Assembly: GCF_900230215.1 (NCBI RefSeq)
Contig: NZ_LT907982.1
Location: 1,178,001 to 1,242,000, forward strand
Direction: 5' to 3'
DNA length: 64,000 nucleotides
Source: Jatrophihabitans sp. GAS493
Lineage (GTDB): Bacteria; Actinomycetota; Actinomycetes; Mycobacteriales; Jatrophihabitantaceae
Shown: one piece after another, positions 9,222 to 18,184 of the stretch
Numbering within the stretch: the stretch's first letter is position 1
Layout: every line of letters begins with the position of its first letter
The notes under the pieces: model-generated
Databases searched by the model: none
The model's input: only the letters and a program-made list of their open reading frames with translations
What the model was told of the DNA's origin: nothing
Made by a program: the position numbers and the translations under genes

Positions 9222-9676
9222 CAGACCGTTGCCTCGGGGGAGGCGGTCAGCTCAGGAGCGGCTTCGTCCTCGGGGATGGCTTCATGGCCGGCGGCGGCCC
9301 GAGCGTTGCGCGCGCTCTCACCGAAGTGCGAGAGCTCGTACATGAGAATGGAGGCCACGGTGCCGATCTGCAGGGCCAGCATCTGAATCTGTGGGTGCCA
9401 GAAACCCTCGAGGGTGGCCAGGTAGCTCACCAGGATGTTCACCGCGACACTCAGCAGCACGACCAAAGCGTTGGAGGCGTAGGTCGGCATGCCCTTGACC
9501 CAGACCAGAATCGCCGCACCCGGACCGGCCAGCACGAAGAATCCAGCCGCCGGCGCCTTGATGAAGGTGGGCAGCACCGGGATCAGCGACAGGAGCGCGA
9601 CGAAGGAGCTAGCCAACGCGAGCTGGGAGAGTCCACAGAACGAATTCCGAAGACTTGTGTGTCGTGTCGTCGCCAA
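9221..9676 (-). CDS. Small four-helix membrane protein of unknown function
   Basis: Hypothetical membrane protein of about 151 residues with roughly four hydrophobic segments between residues 15 and 110 and a short acidic C-terminal tail. The start shown is TTG 9676, preceded by AGGGAAG about ten bases away; a later start is possible. The stop overlaps the next ATG as TGATG, so it is the first gene of a coupled set with the GT-C-like and AT3/SGNH proteins. I do not recognise a family. A structural or accessory role for the neighbouring membrane transferases is a guess from coupling. Confidence 0.6.
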   Translation of the reverse strand: MATTRHTSLRNSFCGLSQLALASSFVALLSLIPVLPTFIKAPAAGFFVLAGPGAAILVWVKGMPTYASNALVVLLSVAVNILVSYLATLEGFWHPQIQMLALQIGTVASILMYELSHFGESARNARAAAGHEAIPEDEAAPELTASPEATV

Positions 9677-10041
9677 GGAGCTAACTTCCCTTGCAATAGT
9701 GAGGCTGTATTAGTCTCGGCCGGCGGAGAACGGCATCAATTGAGGTATTCAATCGTGTCGCCTCTGTGAGAACGCTTAATCCATTCATGGGCGCATGTAA
9801 TGCGAAGTCGGGGCGCGGCGGCGTAACACTGCTGTCACTTTCAATTGTGACCTGGTGCACACTGCCCACTCTCCGGGTTCGTATTGGTCTCGTCTCTGGA
9901 TGGCATATTCGAATCATCGAGCTGTGAGTACCTGCATCGAGACCGATTTACCTGCATCGAGACGTCGCGTGCGGACGCGGGATTTCCTCACCATTCTAAC
10001 TGGGTCTGCTAGGGCCGGGTCACGCCGCGAATGGACATTCG
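9677..10041. other. Non-coding gap with a 15-bp direct repeat
   Basis: About 365 bp without a convincing gene, between the start of one minus-strand operon and the end of another. It must hold the promoter of the 9676 operon. The sequence TACCTGCATCGAGAC occurs twice, at 9929-9943 and 9949-9963, a 20-bp period. No strong hairpin terminator was seen for the upstream operon. The short frames here show no coding character. Confidence 0.5.
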
Positions 10042-11205
10042 TCACGTTCGCGGGCGGCTACGTCGCGCTGTCAGCGACCGAGCTACCGCGGCATAGGAGT
10101 CAGCCTGTGTCTCCAGGCTGAAGTGCATGAGAGCCCGGTTGTGGCCGGCTCGCCCGAACTCGCTGCGTAGCGCCGGCGTGGTGAGCAGGCGCTTCATGTG
10201 GCGGGCCAATTCGTCCACGTCGCCGGGTTCGGCCAGTAGGCCGGTGACGCCGTCGAGCACGACCTCCGGGATGCCGGCCACACGGTAGGCGACGACCGGT
10301 ACTCCGGCCGCCTGAGCCTCCATGATGCCCAGCGGCATGCCCTCGACCATTCCGGGATGGACCAGGAGATCGCAGGCCCGCAGCACCGCCGGAATGTCCT
10401 CGCGGCGTCCGGCCAGCAGCACCCGGCCCCCCAGTTCCCCGGCCGACCGTCGCAACTGAGCCGCATACTCCGGAAAAGACGAGGTATCTCCGAAGATCAC
10501 CGCTCGCCAACCCGGCACGTCCCGTAGCCGGTGCAGGGCAGCGAGGAGGTCCTGGACCCGCTTAACCGGGTCCAGGCGGGTCACCGCGGCGACCAGTACG
10601 TCGCCCTCACTCACGCCGAACTCACGGCGCAGTCCTTCGGTAGCGCCGGGATCCGGGGGTGGCGAATCGGTGCGAACGCCATTCGGGATGACGTCGATAC
10701 GGCGGCGGGTCAGCCGTCCACTGTTCTGCCGGACGGCCTCACTCACCGCGACCGAGGAGTCACCGATCCACACCGCACTCGTCCTGATCGCTCGTCCCAG
10801 CCGGTAGGGCAACTCCTCGTGCAGGTGCAGCAGGCTGGGCACCCGGCTAAGGCGTCCAGCCACTGCAACGGTCAGGTGTACGTCGTGGCCGTTGCCGTGC
10901 AGGAGATCGAAGTCGCGGGCCACGCGGGCCAGCTGGCCGGTGCTGCGCAGGGCGTCGACGGAGAGGGCGGCCAGCGCGCGAAGGGAGAGGGACCCGTCGG
11001 TGCGGGGGGAGACCCCCGGCGCGGTCTGCAGCGTGATGGCCGGGTGGCCCTGGGCCCGCCAGACGTCGCCGAAGTCACTGCGCGGCGGGGTGGCCAGCGT
11101 GACCTCGATGCCCCGCTCGGCCAGTGGTTGGGCTAGCTGCAGCAGCACGACCTGCGCCCCCCAGAGGCCGACGGCCCGGTCGAGGGCGAGCACACGAAGT
11201 GTCAT
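10042..11205 (-). CDS. GT4 family glycosyltransferase
   Basis: GT-B retaining glycosyltransferase of 387 residues, expected in the cytoplasm or at the inner membrane face. The donor-binding half carries the E-x7-E motif in VEGMPLGIMEAQAAG, preceded by DLLVHPG, and the basic loop RLDPVKRVQDLLAAL. The frame is open to 11502, but ATG 11205 overlaps the upstream stop as ATGA (11202-11205) and begins the N-terminal Rossmann fold, so this start is chosen. It is the last gene of a six-gene minus-strand operon that begins near 17240. It likely adds one sugar to the repeat unit. Confidence 0.88.
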   Translation of the reverse strand: MTLRVLALDRAVGLWGAQVVLLQLAQPLAERGIEVTLATPPRSDFGDVWRAQGHPAITLQTAPGVSPRTDGSLSLRALAALSVDALRSTGQLARVARDFDLLHGNGHDVHLTVAVAGRLSRVPSLLHLHEELPYRLGRAIRTSAVWIGDSSVAVSEAVRQNSGRLTRRRIDVIPNGVRTDSPPPDPGATEGLRREFGVSEGDVLVAAVTRLDPVKRVQDLLAALHRLRDVPGWRAVIFGDTSSFPEYAAQLRRSAGELGGRVLLAGRREDIPAVLRACDLLVHPGMVEGMPLGIMEAQAAGVPVVAYRVAGIPEVVLDGVTGLLAEPGDVDELARHMKRLLTTPALRSEFGRAGHNRALMHFSLETQADSYAAVARSLTARRSRPRT

Positions 11206-12107
11206 GCGACCGGTCTGGGTTCCCCGTAGAGTCCGGGGTCGGTGAAAGCTTCTCGGCTTAGCTTTACCCGCAGCCGTCCGGCCAGGTAGACGACGTGCAG
11301 CGCTGTGCGCAGCAGCAGCACCAGCAGTTTTCGGGGTTCCCGGCGGACCCCGTCCAGCAGGGCGCTCATCCGGCCGGTGGTGGCCGCGCCGGTGCTGCGC
11401 CCGACCTCGGCCGGTGGGTGCAGCGCATTGAGCGCCACCGAGCTCTGGCCGTAGCGGTACCACTGCTCGAAGAGGTCGGTCATCTTGTCGCGCGGCACCC
11501 ACGACATCAACACCCGACGGTCGGTGGCGAAGCTGCCCTGTGTCTGCTTCAGCACGCGCCAGCAGAGATCCGCGTCGCCGGCGCTGCGCATCCGGCGGAA
11601 GCCCCCGACGGCCAGGTAGGTGGCCCGGGTGATGCCGAGGTTTGCCGTCGGGTAGTAGTCGGCTCGCCCCGGTACCCCGATGTAGCCGTCGATGCTGAAC
11701 GGGTTCAGGGTCGAGGCGATCTTGGCGGCCAGGGTGGGGCCGGATTCGGTCTGCACGTCCGTGCAGGAGAGGACGGCGCCGGGCGTGCTCAACATCGCCC
11801 GGTGGCTCTCGATTAGTCCCGGACGGGCCCGGCAGCGACCGTCCACGAAGAGCAGGATGTCGGCCGTCGACGCGATCGCGGCCGAGTGCCGGGCCGCGTA
11901 CGGGCCAGAACCCACGGTCGGCGTCAGCACTCGCGCTCCGGCGGCCCGGGCCACCGCGGCGGTGTCGTCGGTCGAACCGTCGTCGACCACGGTGAGCAGA
12001 TCGTCCGCCCCGAGCTGGGGCATGAGTGTGGAGAGGCAGGCGCGCAGGTGAGCCGCCATGTTCTTGACCGGGATGATGATCTCGATGGTCGGGTTCGCCG
12101 GGCTCAA
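11202..12107 (-). CDS. GT2 family glycosyltransferase
   Basis: GT-A inverting glycosyltransferase of 301 residues. The nucleotide-sugar fold starts at once with IEIIIPVKNMAAHL. The metal-binding position normally written DxD reads LLFVDGRCR, so only one acidic residue is clear. A GDADLCWR segment matches the ED/DxxW region, and an amphipathic C-terminus follows. The start is TTG 12107, which overlaps the upstream TGA as TTGA and has AAGGAG eleven bases before it. The frame continues far upstream but overlaps the preceding gene there. Coupled on both sides within the glycan operon; sugar specificity unknown. Confidence 0.82.
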   Translation of the reverse strand: MSPANPTIEIIIPVKNMAAHLRACLSTLMPQLGADDLLTVVDDGSTDDTAAVARAAGARVLTPTVGSGPYAARHSAAIASTADILLFVDGRCRARPGLIESHRAMLSTPGAVLSCTDVQTESGPTLAAKIASTLNPFSIDGYIGVPGRADYYPTANLGITRATYLAVGGFRRMRSAGDADLCWRVLKQTQGSFATDRRVLMSWVPRDKMTDLFEQWYRYGQSSVALNALHPPAEVGRSTGAATTGRMSALLDGVRREPRKLLVLLLRTALHVVYLAGRLRVKLSREAFTDPGLYGEPRPVA

Positions 12108-13489
12108 CTCTGCTTCGACTCCTTGGTCTGCGCGGAAACTGAGGTCACTGAGGCGGGAGCATCCGGGACCTCGGGGACCTCGGGGGCGGTCTTTGGGGTC
12201 ACGACGTCCGCGCCGGTGCCGTTCAAGCCCAGCAGCGGACGGGCTCGGCCCCCAGATCGCCGGGCCCGCCACAGTGCATAGGGCCCCCGGATGATCCCGG
12301 AACGCTCGATCTTGCCGACGTCGGCGAAGAGCTCGTGATGAGTCGTATCGGTCTGCGGAGACTCGACCTTGGTGAGTCGGGCCAGGTACAACAATGCCGG
12401 TAGCAGACGACGCAGGATCATCACCAGCGTCTTCGGGTTGACGATCAGCTTGGTCAACCAGGCGCCGAGACCGAGGCCGTAGTCGGCGATCTGCCGCTTC
12501 AGGTCGGCGGTGTCGGCGCGGTGCTTGTGCCAGATGACCGCCGCCGGCTCGAAGGCCAGTTCGTAGCCGGCCAGCAGCACCCGGACGAACATGTCGATGT
12601 CCTCGCCACCGCCGGTGGGCGACCCGACGCCGAACCCCTCGTCGAAGCCGCCGATCGCGAGCATCGCGTCGCGGCGCACCGCGAAGTTGGCCCCGGTGCC
12701 GTACCGACCGACCCGGAACGGGAAGAGCGGTTCGCCGGCCCGCTTCTGCGCGGCCGCGAAGACGTCCTGGGTGCAGCTGTCGGCCCAGTTGAACCGGCTG
12801 TCGAAGTACCACTCGGCCGACGAGCCGATCTCGACGGTGGGCACGATTCCGCTGACGCAGGCCACCTTCTCGCCGCGGGCGAAACCGTCGGCGATTCCGT
12901 CCAGCCACCAGCGGTCGACCACCACGTCGTCATCGGTGAAGGCGACGATGTCATGCGCGGCGGCCAGCAGGCCGACGTTGCGCGCCCGGGCCAGTCCCTG
13001 GATCGGCGCCTCGACCCGGCGCAGCCGCGGGTCGTCGAACTCCTCCACGACCAGGCGCGTCGACGGGTTCTCGGGCCCGTTGTCGACGACCAGCACCTCG
13101 TAGTTCGAGTAGCCGAGGGCCAGCGCGTCGGTGAGGGCCGAGCGCAGCGCGTCCGGGCGCGACCGGGTGCAGATCAGCAGACTGATCGGCGGGTCACTCG
13201 GACGGGCCGGCGGCGGCGGCGCGGGGGCCAGCGCGCTGATTCGGCGGGCGAGATCGTCGCCGTCGATCAGCCCGTCGACCACCGCGACCTCTACGAATCC
13301 CCGGGTCGACCGGCCGTGGCGGACCAGGACGCGGGCGCGGGCGTAGCCCTTCGAGCGGTCCAGCCCGACCAGCCCACTCAGCGTGGTCTGATCGTCGATC
13401 TCACCGACCCAGATCGCCGAGGGCCAGGACGCCTCGCCCGTGTCGGAGATCGGCTGCAGCGTCACCGGCAGCGCCTCAGATCCCGGCAT
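12104..13489 (-). CDS. GT2 family glycosyltransferase with extra N-terminal domain
   Basis: Inverting GT-A transferase of 461 residues. About 110 N-terminal residues, not part of GT2, precede the fold. The catalytic part shows ISLLICTRSRPDALRSAL, VDNGPENPSTR, the metal motif AFTDDDVVVD and GGEDIDMFVRVLLAG. The layout matches the neighbour at 14843 (N-terminal extension, TRxRPD, DDDE/DDDV, CGCED/GGGED), so the two are paralogues. The start is ATG 13489 with GGAGGATCAGC before it, overlapping the flippase gene by 14 nt; GTG/ATG codons further up lack an SD. Expected role: sugar transfer onto the lipid-linked intermediate. Confidence 0.87.
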   Translation of the reverse strand: MPGSEALPVTLQPISDTGEASWPSAIWVGEIDDQTTLSGLVGLDRSKGYARARVLVRHGRSTRGFVEVAVVDGLIDGDDLARRISALAPAPPPPARPSDPPISLLICTRSRPDALRSALTDALALGYSNYEVLVVDNGPENPSTRLVVEEFDDPRLRRVEAPIQGLARARNVGLLAAAHDIVAFTDDDVVVDRWWLDGIADGFARGEKVACVSGIVPTVEIGSSAEWYFDSRFNWADSCTQDVFAAAQKRAGEPLFPFRVGRYGTGANFAVRRDAMLAIGGFDEGFGVGSPTGGGEDIDMFVRVLLAGYELAFEPAAVIWHKHRADTADLKRQIADYGLGLGAWLTKLIVNPKTLVMILRRLLPALLYLARLTKVESPQTDTTHHELFADVGKIERSGIIRGPYALWRARRSGGRARPLLGLNGTGADVVTPKTAPEVPEVPDAPASVTSVSAQTKESKQS

Positions 13490-14846
13490 GCTGATCCTCC
13501 GTGTCGGCTGCCTCGGCACCGGTCGGCTCGATTCGATTGGTCCGCGAGTGTCGCCCCGGCTTCACTCCGCGGGTGCGCCAGCTCCAGATCATGTGGACGG
13601 CGGCGCCACTGCTGAGAAAGATCTGGATGCCGAGAACGGTGAACGCTGCGGCCAGCGCGCCGTGACTGGGCACCGTGAGGGCGACCGCGAGGTACCCGCC
13701 GACGGCGGCGACCGAGTTGATCGTCAGTACGAACGTCAACTGCTGGCGGGCCTGCTGCAGTGACGACCAGAGCAGATACACCGTGCGCAGCACGGCCGCG
13801 ACGGCCAGGATCGTGACGATCTCGACGCCGTGCAGATCGAGATAGCTGGCGTTCAGCAGCCGGTACACGTGCGGGCTGAGCGCAACCAGGCAGACGGCGC
13901 CGAAGGTCACGATCGGGACGGTGCGGGTCAATGCCGAGCGCACCAGCGCCCATTCGTGATCGCGCCGCGAGGAGGCCTGCACCACCAACGAGATGCCGAC
14001 CCCGGCGGTCACGAAGTCGAGTACCGCGGTCATGCTCAGCGAGAGCGAGAAGACGGCCCCCTGCCGGGCGCCGCCGAGTGCGGTGACCATGAACGGCAGC
14101 AGCGTCAATGCGCCCAGGGTGAGGGCCACCGAAGCAGTGGTGCGGATCGAGAGGCGGCGCAGTCGCTGGCCGGCGACCGCACTGAGTTTCGCGCTGGCCA
14201 GTTCGGCGTCGTCGCGGCGGGTGATCCGGCGCAGGATCGGGGCGAAGAAGGCGACGGCGATGGCCGCCGGAATGATCGAGGCCCAGACCACCGAGAGCAG
14301 CGTCGCGGTGATGAACGGGAGGATGGCCAGCTTCGCGAGCCCGGCGAACCCGTTCTCGAAGGGCAGCCAGCGGGCCCGCCCGAGGCTCGTCAGCGCGGAG
14401 TCCTGAATCGCGAAGAGCGTCCAGACCACGATTCCGACGAAGACCGAAACTGCGGCCAGCGCCGACCCGCGCACCGACGGCAGGAAGGTCGCCGACGCGA
14501 TGGCGGCGATCACCGCGACCGGCATGCCGTAGATGAAGGCGAGGCGGTACCCCAGACGCACGATCGCCCCCTCCGCTCCCCGGTGGGACGGGATCATCGC
14601 GTTCAGGGCGTCGCCGATGCCGGCGGCGATGATCAGCGCCGGCCCGGAGATCGCCGAGAGCAGAGCGGTCTGGACGCCGAGGCGATCCGGGGTGAGAAGT
14701 CGGGCGGCCACGGCCCAGAAGATGATCCCGGTGGCGGCGGCGACCAGGGACGAAGCGACCAGTGAGGTGGCATCACGATAGAGCCGGCCGGTCGGTGGGG
14801 CGTCATCCACGAGGGCCACATCGACCGCCGCGCTCGGGACGGTCAT
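13476..14846 (-). CDS. Wzx-like polysaccharide flippase / MOP-superfamily exporter
   Basis: Polytopic membrane protein of 456 residues with about 12-14 helices, resembling lipid-linked oligosaccharide flippases of the MOP/MATE superfamily. The first helix pair contains GIIFWAVAARLLTPDRLGVQ, the usual amphipathic start of the family. It sits between four GT2 genes in one coupled operon (ATGA overlap at 14843-14846 with the gene upstream, 14-nt overlap downstream), which supports export of the lipid-linked glycan across the membrane. No Wzy polymerase motif is recognisable nearby; the GT-C-like protein at 7476 could fill that position. Confidence 0.8.
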   Translation of the reverse strand: MTVPSAAVDVALVDDAPPTGRLYRDATSLVASSLVAAATGIIFWAVAARLLTPDRLGVQTALLSAISGPALIIAAGIGDALNAMIPSHRGAEGAIVRLGYRLAFIYGMPVAVIAAIASATFLPSVRGSALAAVSVFVGIVVWTLFAIQDSALTSLGRARWLPFENGFAGLAKLAILPFITATLLSVVWASIIPAAIAVAFFAPILRRITRRDDAELASAKLSAVAGQRLRRLSIRTTASVALTLGALTLLPFMVTALGGARQGAVFSLSLSMTAVLDFVTAGVGISLVVQASSRRDHEWALVRSALTRTVPIVTFGAVCLVALSPHVYRLLNASYLDLHGVEIVTILAVAAVLRTVYLLWSSLQQARQQLTFVLTINSVAAVGGYLAVALTVPSHGALAAAFTVLGIQIFLSSGAAVHMIWSWRTRGVKPGRHSRTNRIEPTGAEAADTEDQHAGI

Positions 14847-16195
14847 GCTGACGATCGTCGAGCCCGACGGGCCCGGCTGGCCGCTCGTAGGTACAGCACC
14901 GGACCGGCGATCATGCCGCGGGTCTTGTAACGCAGCAGTTCGGTTGGAAAGTCCTCGGGGACCCCGCGCATGCTCACCTCGCCCTTGCCGAAGGCGGTGC
15001 GCGCGGCCGACGGGATGAGTGCGAAGAGGGCGAGCAACTGCTTGGGCTCGTAGCGCAGTAGGGCGGTGTAGAACGCGGTGAGTCCGGCTCCGTAGCCGTA
15101 CATCTGCTTGGTCAGGGCGGCCCAGTCTTCGCGGTGGTAGTGCCGCATCAGGGCGGTGGGCTGGTAGACGACCTTCTCGCCGGCCAGCAGCAGCCGACTG
15201 AAGATCAGCGTGTCCTCGCAGCCGCAGGTGAGCGTGCCGGCGCCCATTGCATTGTCGAAGCCCATCGCTCGCATCTTCTCGGTGTTGAAGGCCATGTTCG
15301 CGCCCACCCCGAATGGGGGTACCGGAAAGAGCGGGCTCTGCGCGCCCGGCGCCTTGGCGTCGAAGACATCCTGGACGAACCCCCGCCCCTTGCTGTGGCC
15401 GCCGTACTGCTCGAACCAGAGCTGTGGCTGAGTGCGCACCTCGGCCGGTATGACGATGCCGCTCACCGCGGCCGCGTTGGGCAGCCGATCGAAGCCGGCC
15501 ATGATCTCGACCAACCAGTGCGGGTCGGCGGTCTCGTCGTCATCCATCCAGGCGACATACGGACTGGTAACCATGGCGATCGCGCAGTTGCGGGCCCAGG
15601 AGAGGCCCTTGCGCGGCTCCACGGTGTAGGTGATGTTGTCGCTCGCCGGGCGGGCGGCGATTCGTTGCCGCGTCGAGTCATTCGGCGGCGCGTTGTCGAC
15701 GACGAGGACGTCGAAGTTGCGGTAGCGCTGGTGCTGCAGTGAGTCGATCGCCCGGTCCAGGTCGTCGGGGCGGTCGCGGGTGCAGATGACGACGGTGACC
15801 TTCGGACCGGAGGTGATCAGGCGTTCCTGATCAGCAATGAATATAGGATCATTCGTGATCTTCGAACCCTCACCGGAGAGGACCGCGTCTGGGTCGCCCC
15901 CGTTCGCGGTGACCCGTTCGGCGATGGCCTTGCCGGCCTCGGCGCGGGCCGCTTCGGTGATCGCGTTCACGGTGACTGCGCCGTCGATGAACGGCAACCG
16001 GATGAAACCCACTGGTTCGGCGAAGAGCCGCAGCAGAATCCACGCTTCGAGGTAGCTCTCGCCGGCTGGGCGGATGTCGCTGATCGGGTCGGAGAGCTCG
16101 CAGTCGAGGATCAGGGCAGGCAGCGGCACGGCGGGGCTTGACGGCATGGGCTCTTCGGCGATGTTTTCATCGGTTGCTGCTGAAGTCATTGGCAT
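14843..16195 (-). CDS. GT2 family glycosyltransferase with extra N-terminal domain
   Basis: Inverting GT-A transferase of about 450 residues. The catalytic domain starts near residue 133 (VTVVICTRDRPDDLDRAI), has VDNAPPNDSTRQRI, the metal-binding AWMDDDETAD and CGCEDTLIFSRLLLAG. It is paralogous to the gene at 12104, including the N-terminal extension. Two possible ATG codons lie two codons apart (16195, 16189); SD evidence does not decide. It ends in an ATGA overlap with the flippase, and 25 nt separate it from the gene upstream. Cytoplasmic sugar transfer in glycan assembly is the expected role. Confidence 0.87.
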   Translation of the reverse strand: MPMTSAATDENIAEEPMPSSPAVPLPALILDCELSDPISDIRPAGESYLEAWILLRLFAEPVGFIRLPFIDGAVTVNAITEAARAEAGKAIAERVTANGGDPDAVLSGEGSKITNDPIFIADQERLITSGPKVTVVICTRDRPDDLDRAIDSLQHQRYRNFDVLVVDNAPPNDSTRQRIAARPASDNITYTVEPRKGLSWARNCAIAMVTSPYVAWMDDDETADPHWLVEIMAGFDRLPNAAAVSGIVIPAEVRTQPQLWFEQYGGHSKGRGFVQDVFDAKAPGAQSPLFPVPPFGVGANMAFNTEKMRAMGFDNAMGAGTLTCGCEDTLIFSRLLLAGEKVVYQPTALMRHYHREDWAALTKQMYGYGAGLTAFYTALLRYEPKQLLALFALIPSAARTAFGKGEVSMRGVPEDFPTELLRYKTRGMIAGPVLYLRAASRARRARRSSA

Positions 16196-16220
16196 CCCGC
16201 TAGATCGTCGACCAGACTAT

Positions 16221-17240
16221 TCACAGGACTTTGTGACTAGTTTCACGGCGTTCCTTACCCAATCTGAAGACTCGCTGGCCGATCGCCACCGAAGCTCCAA
16301 CTGCAGCCGCCGTCACTCCGGCCAGCATGGCGCAGACCCGAGAGAAGGCCCGGCTGGTGTCCCGGAGCTCGTGCAGCACCCCGCGGGGCAGCACTCTTAT
16401 CAGGTAGAGACGCTCTTCGGAGAGTGTCTCGTCGTCATCCTGAGTGGGAAGGTTCGCCCGCAGGAGAAGTTTACCGTGGCCTTCGGAGTAGCAACGACGC
16501 ACGAAGAACGCGAACGTGGCGCGTTCGCGGGGTACCGCGTGATGAATGACGGCCTCCGGCACGTACATCCAGTGGCCACCGGAGTAGCGGTGCATGCTGA
16601 TGCAGAGGCTGGTGTCCTCGGGCTGTGAGGAGGCGGCCAGCTTGCCGAAGGAGGCGAGGAATCCGCCCACGGCCCGGAACTCGGCGGCCCGCACCGCCAT
16701 GTTGCCGGCCCAGACGTTACGTACCCGCGAGACGGTCTCCGGCATCCCCTCGTAGTGGCCGCCGATGACCCAGGCGAAGACATCGGGGAACCAACTGGGC
16801 TTCTCGGTCTCCCAGATCGGTTCGTAGCGGCCGCCGGTGCCGACCACGTCCGGGTCGCTGAAAGGGGCGATGAGGGTGCCGAGCCACTCCGGCAGCGCTA
16901 CCTCGTCGTCGTCGAGGAAGGCGATAAGCGGGGTGGTCGTATCGGCCGCGCCGGCGTTGCGGGTGGCCGACGCGCCCCGGATGCCCGCGGCGTTGTCGAC
17001 CACCGATATCTCCGGGAGTGCTTCGCGCAGCCGAGCTGAGAGGGCCGGGTTGTGGTCGACCGCGACGACGATCTTCTCGGCCGGTGTCAACTGCTTCTGC
17101 ACCGATACGACGGCGTCGAGGATGCTGCTCCAGCGTTCGTCGCTGTAACAGGGGATGACGACGCTCACAGCGGTGCCGAGGCGATCGGGGCTGGGGGTGC
17201 GCTCGGCGCTGGCGGCGCGGTCGGGCTCGAGCGTGCTCAT
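16221..17240 (-). CDS. GT2 family glycosyltransferase, first gene of the operon
   Basis: Inverting GT-A transferase of 339 residues with VSVVIPCYSDERWSSIL near residue 25, the metal motif AFLDDDEVALPEW and the downstream QPEDTSLCISMHR block. A hydrophobic stretch near the C-terminus (AMLAGVTAAAVGASVAIG) may anchor it in the membrane. The ATG has a strong SD, GAGGAGGGCGCG. It faces the divergent Pr6Pr-family gene across about 300 bp, so it is the promoter-proximal gene of the six-gene operon ending at 10042. Confidence 0.87.
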   Translation of the reverse strand: MSTLEPDRAASAERTPSPDRLGTAVSVVIPCYSDERWSSILDAVVSVQKQLTPAEKIVVAVDHNPALSARLREALPEISVVDNAAGIRGASATRNAGAADTTTPLIAFLDDDEVALPEWLGTLIAPFSDPDVVGTGGRYEPIWETEKPSWFPDVFAWVIGGHYEGMPETVSRVRNVWAGNMAVRAAEFRAVGGFLASFGKLAASSQPEDTSLCISMHRYSGGHWMYVPEAVIHHAVPRERATFAFFVRRCYSEGHGKLLLRANLPTQDDDETLSEERLYLIRVLPRGVLHELRDTSRAFSRVCAMLAGVTAAAVGASVAIGQRVFRLGKERRETSHKVL

Positions 17241-17536
17241 CGCGCCCTCCTCATGACCTCACCAGTTGCCCCCCGGCAGCTTGAACCGCGTCAGCGAGAC
17301 GAAGTTCGTGTCCAGTGCAGGCACTCATTACACGCCGCACTCACAGCCACACGATAGCTTTATTGGCCTCGCCCTGTCGCCCCAGAGCCAGTAGACGACA
17401 CTTGCATTTCCGCGGTATTGCCACGCCCAGTGCCCCGGCGATCACTGAACCGGACGAAACTCCCGGTCTCGTGGAATCCCTGTGACATCCTTCTCACGAA
17501 TATGCGGGTCTGACGTTGTACGACCATGATCGACAG
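17241..17536. other. Divergent intergenic region (glycan operon / Pr6Pr gene)
   Basis: About 296 bp between divergent genes. At 17525-17530 CATGAT lies exactly six bases before GTG 17537, fitting a -10 box of a leaderless plus-strand gene. The minus-strand promoter of the six-gene glycan operon must also be here, but I cannot place it. No gene seen. Confidence 0.45.
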
Positions 17537-18148
17537 GTGCACCAGTCAACTTCGAGGTCGGCTGAGCGGCCCATCGCCGCGGTGCTGCTGGTGCTCGACA
17601 GCCTCGCTCTGCTCTACGAGCTGGTCACCCAGGCCCTGGGCGGTCCGGCCGCCTTCTTCGATTTCTTCAGCTACTTCACGATCCTGAGCAATCTCTTCGC
17701 GATCATCATGCTCGCCATCATGCTGGGCGACAGCCGGCCGCTCTACTGGGATGTCATCCGGGGGGCGATCACCAGCTACATGGTGGTGACCAGCCTTGTT
17801 AATCGGGTATTTCTCACGTCCAGTCCGTTGGACTTCACCAGCAACATCCCGGACACGGTGCTGCATGTGGTCACTCCGCTCGGGGTGCTCTGGCTCTGGT
17901 TCGCGTATCCGCCGCAGCGCCGGGTGGCCTACGCCGACATTCGCTACTGGTTCATTTTTCCGATCGTGTATGTGATCTTCATCCTGCTGCGTGGGCCCGG
18001 CGCCGGCTGGTATCCCTACTATTTCCTGGATCCTCGGCCAGCCGGTGGCTATGCCCGAGTCGGAATCTCGGTTGCCTTTCTCATGCTTCTCATAGGGCTC
18101 GTCATGTTAGTTGTTAACAGCATTGGACGGATACGTCGCCCTCGGTAA
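17537..18148 (+). CDS. Pr6Pr family membrane protein
   Basis: Integral membrane protein of about 203 residues with six hydrophobic segments. The pattern SYFTILSNLFAIIML, the central HVVTPLGVLWLW and the late YPYYFLDP are typical of the Pr6Pr / FAR-17a-AIG1-like group. Its biochemical role in bacteria is not established. I choose GTG 17537 because a -10-like CATGAT ends exactly six bases earlier, matching other leaderless genes here. The alternative TTG 17516 has no SD. It is monocistronic or leads into the lipoprotein gene 36 nt downstream. Confidence 0.75.
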   Translation: MHQSTSRSAERPIAAVLLVLDSLALLYELVTQALGGPAAFFDFFSYFTILSNLFAIIMLAIMLGDSRPLYWDVIRGAITSYMVVTSLVNRVFLTSSPLDFTSNIPDTVLHVVTPLGVLWLWFAYPPQRRVAYADIRYWFIFPIVYVIFILLRGPGAGWYPYYFLDPRPAGGYARVGISVAFLMLLIGLVMLVVNSIGRIRRPR

Positions 18149-18184
18149 GTCTCGATAGACTGGGCGGTACAGGCTCCCGACTGG

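Noticed and set aside
7725-9386. 553-codon plus-strand frame opposite the GT-C-like gene
   Set aside because: Asp/Arg/Gly/His-rich antisense shadow; the minus-strand gene has helices and coupled neighbours.
9681-9917. 78-codon minus-strand frame in the 9.7-kb gap
   Set aside because: No SD, no leaderless -10, no hydrophobic or domain pattern, and it covers the probable promoter of the 9676 operon.
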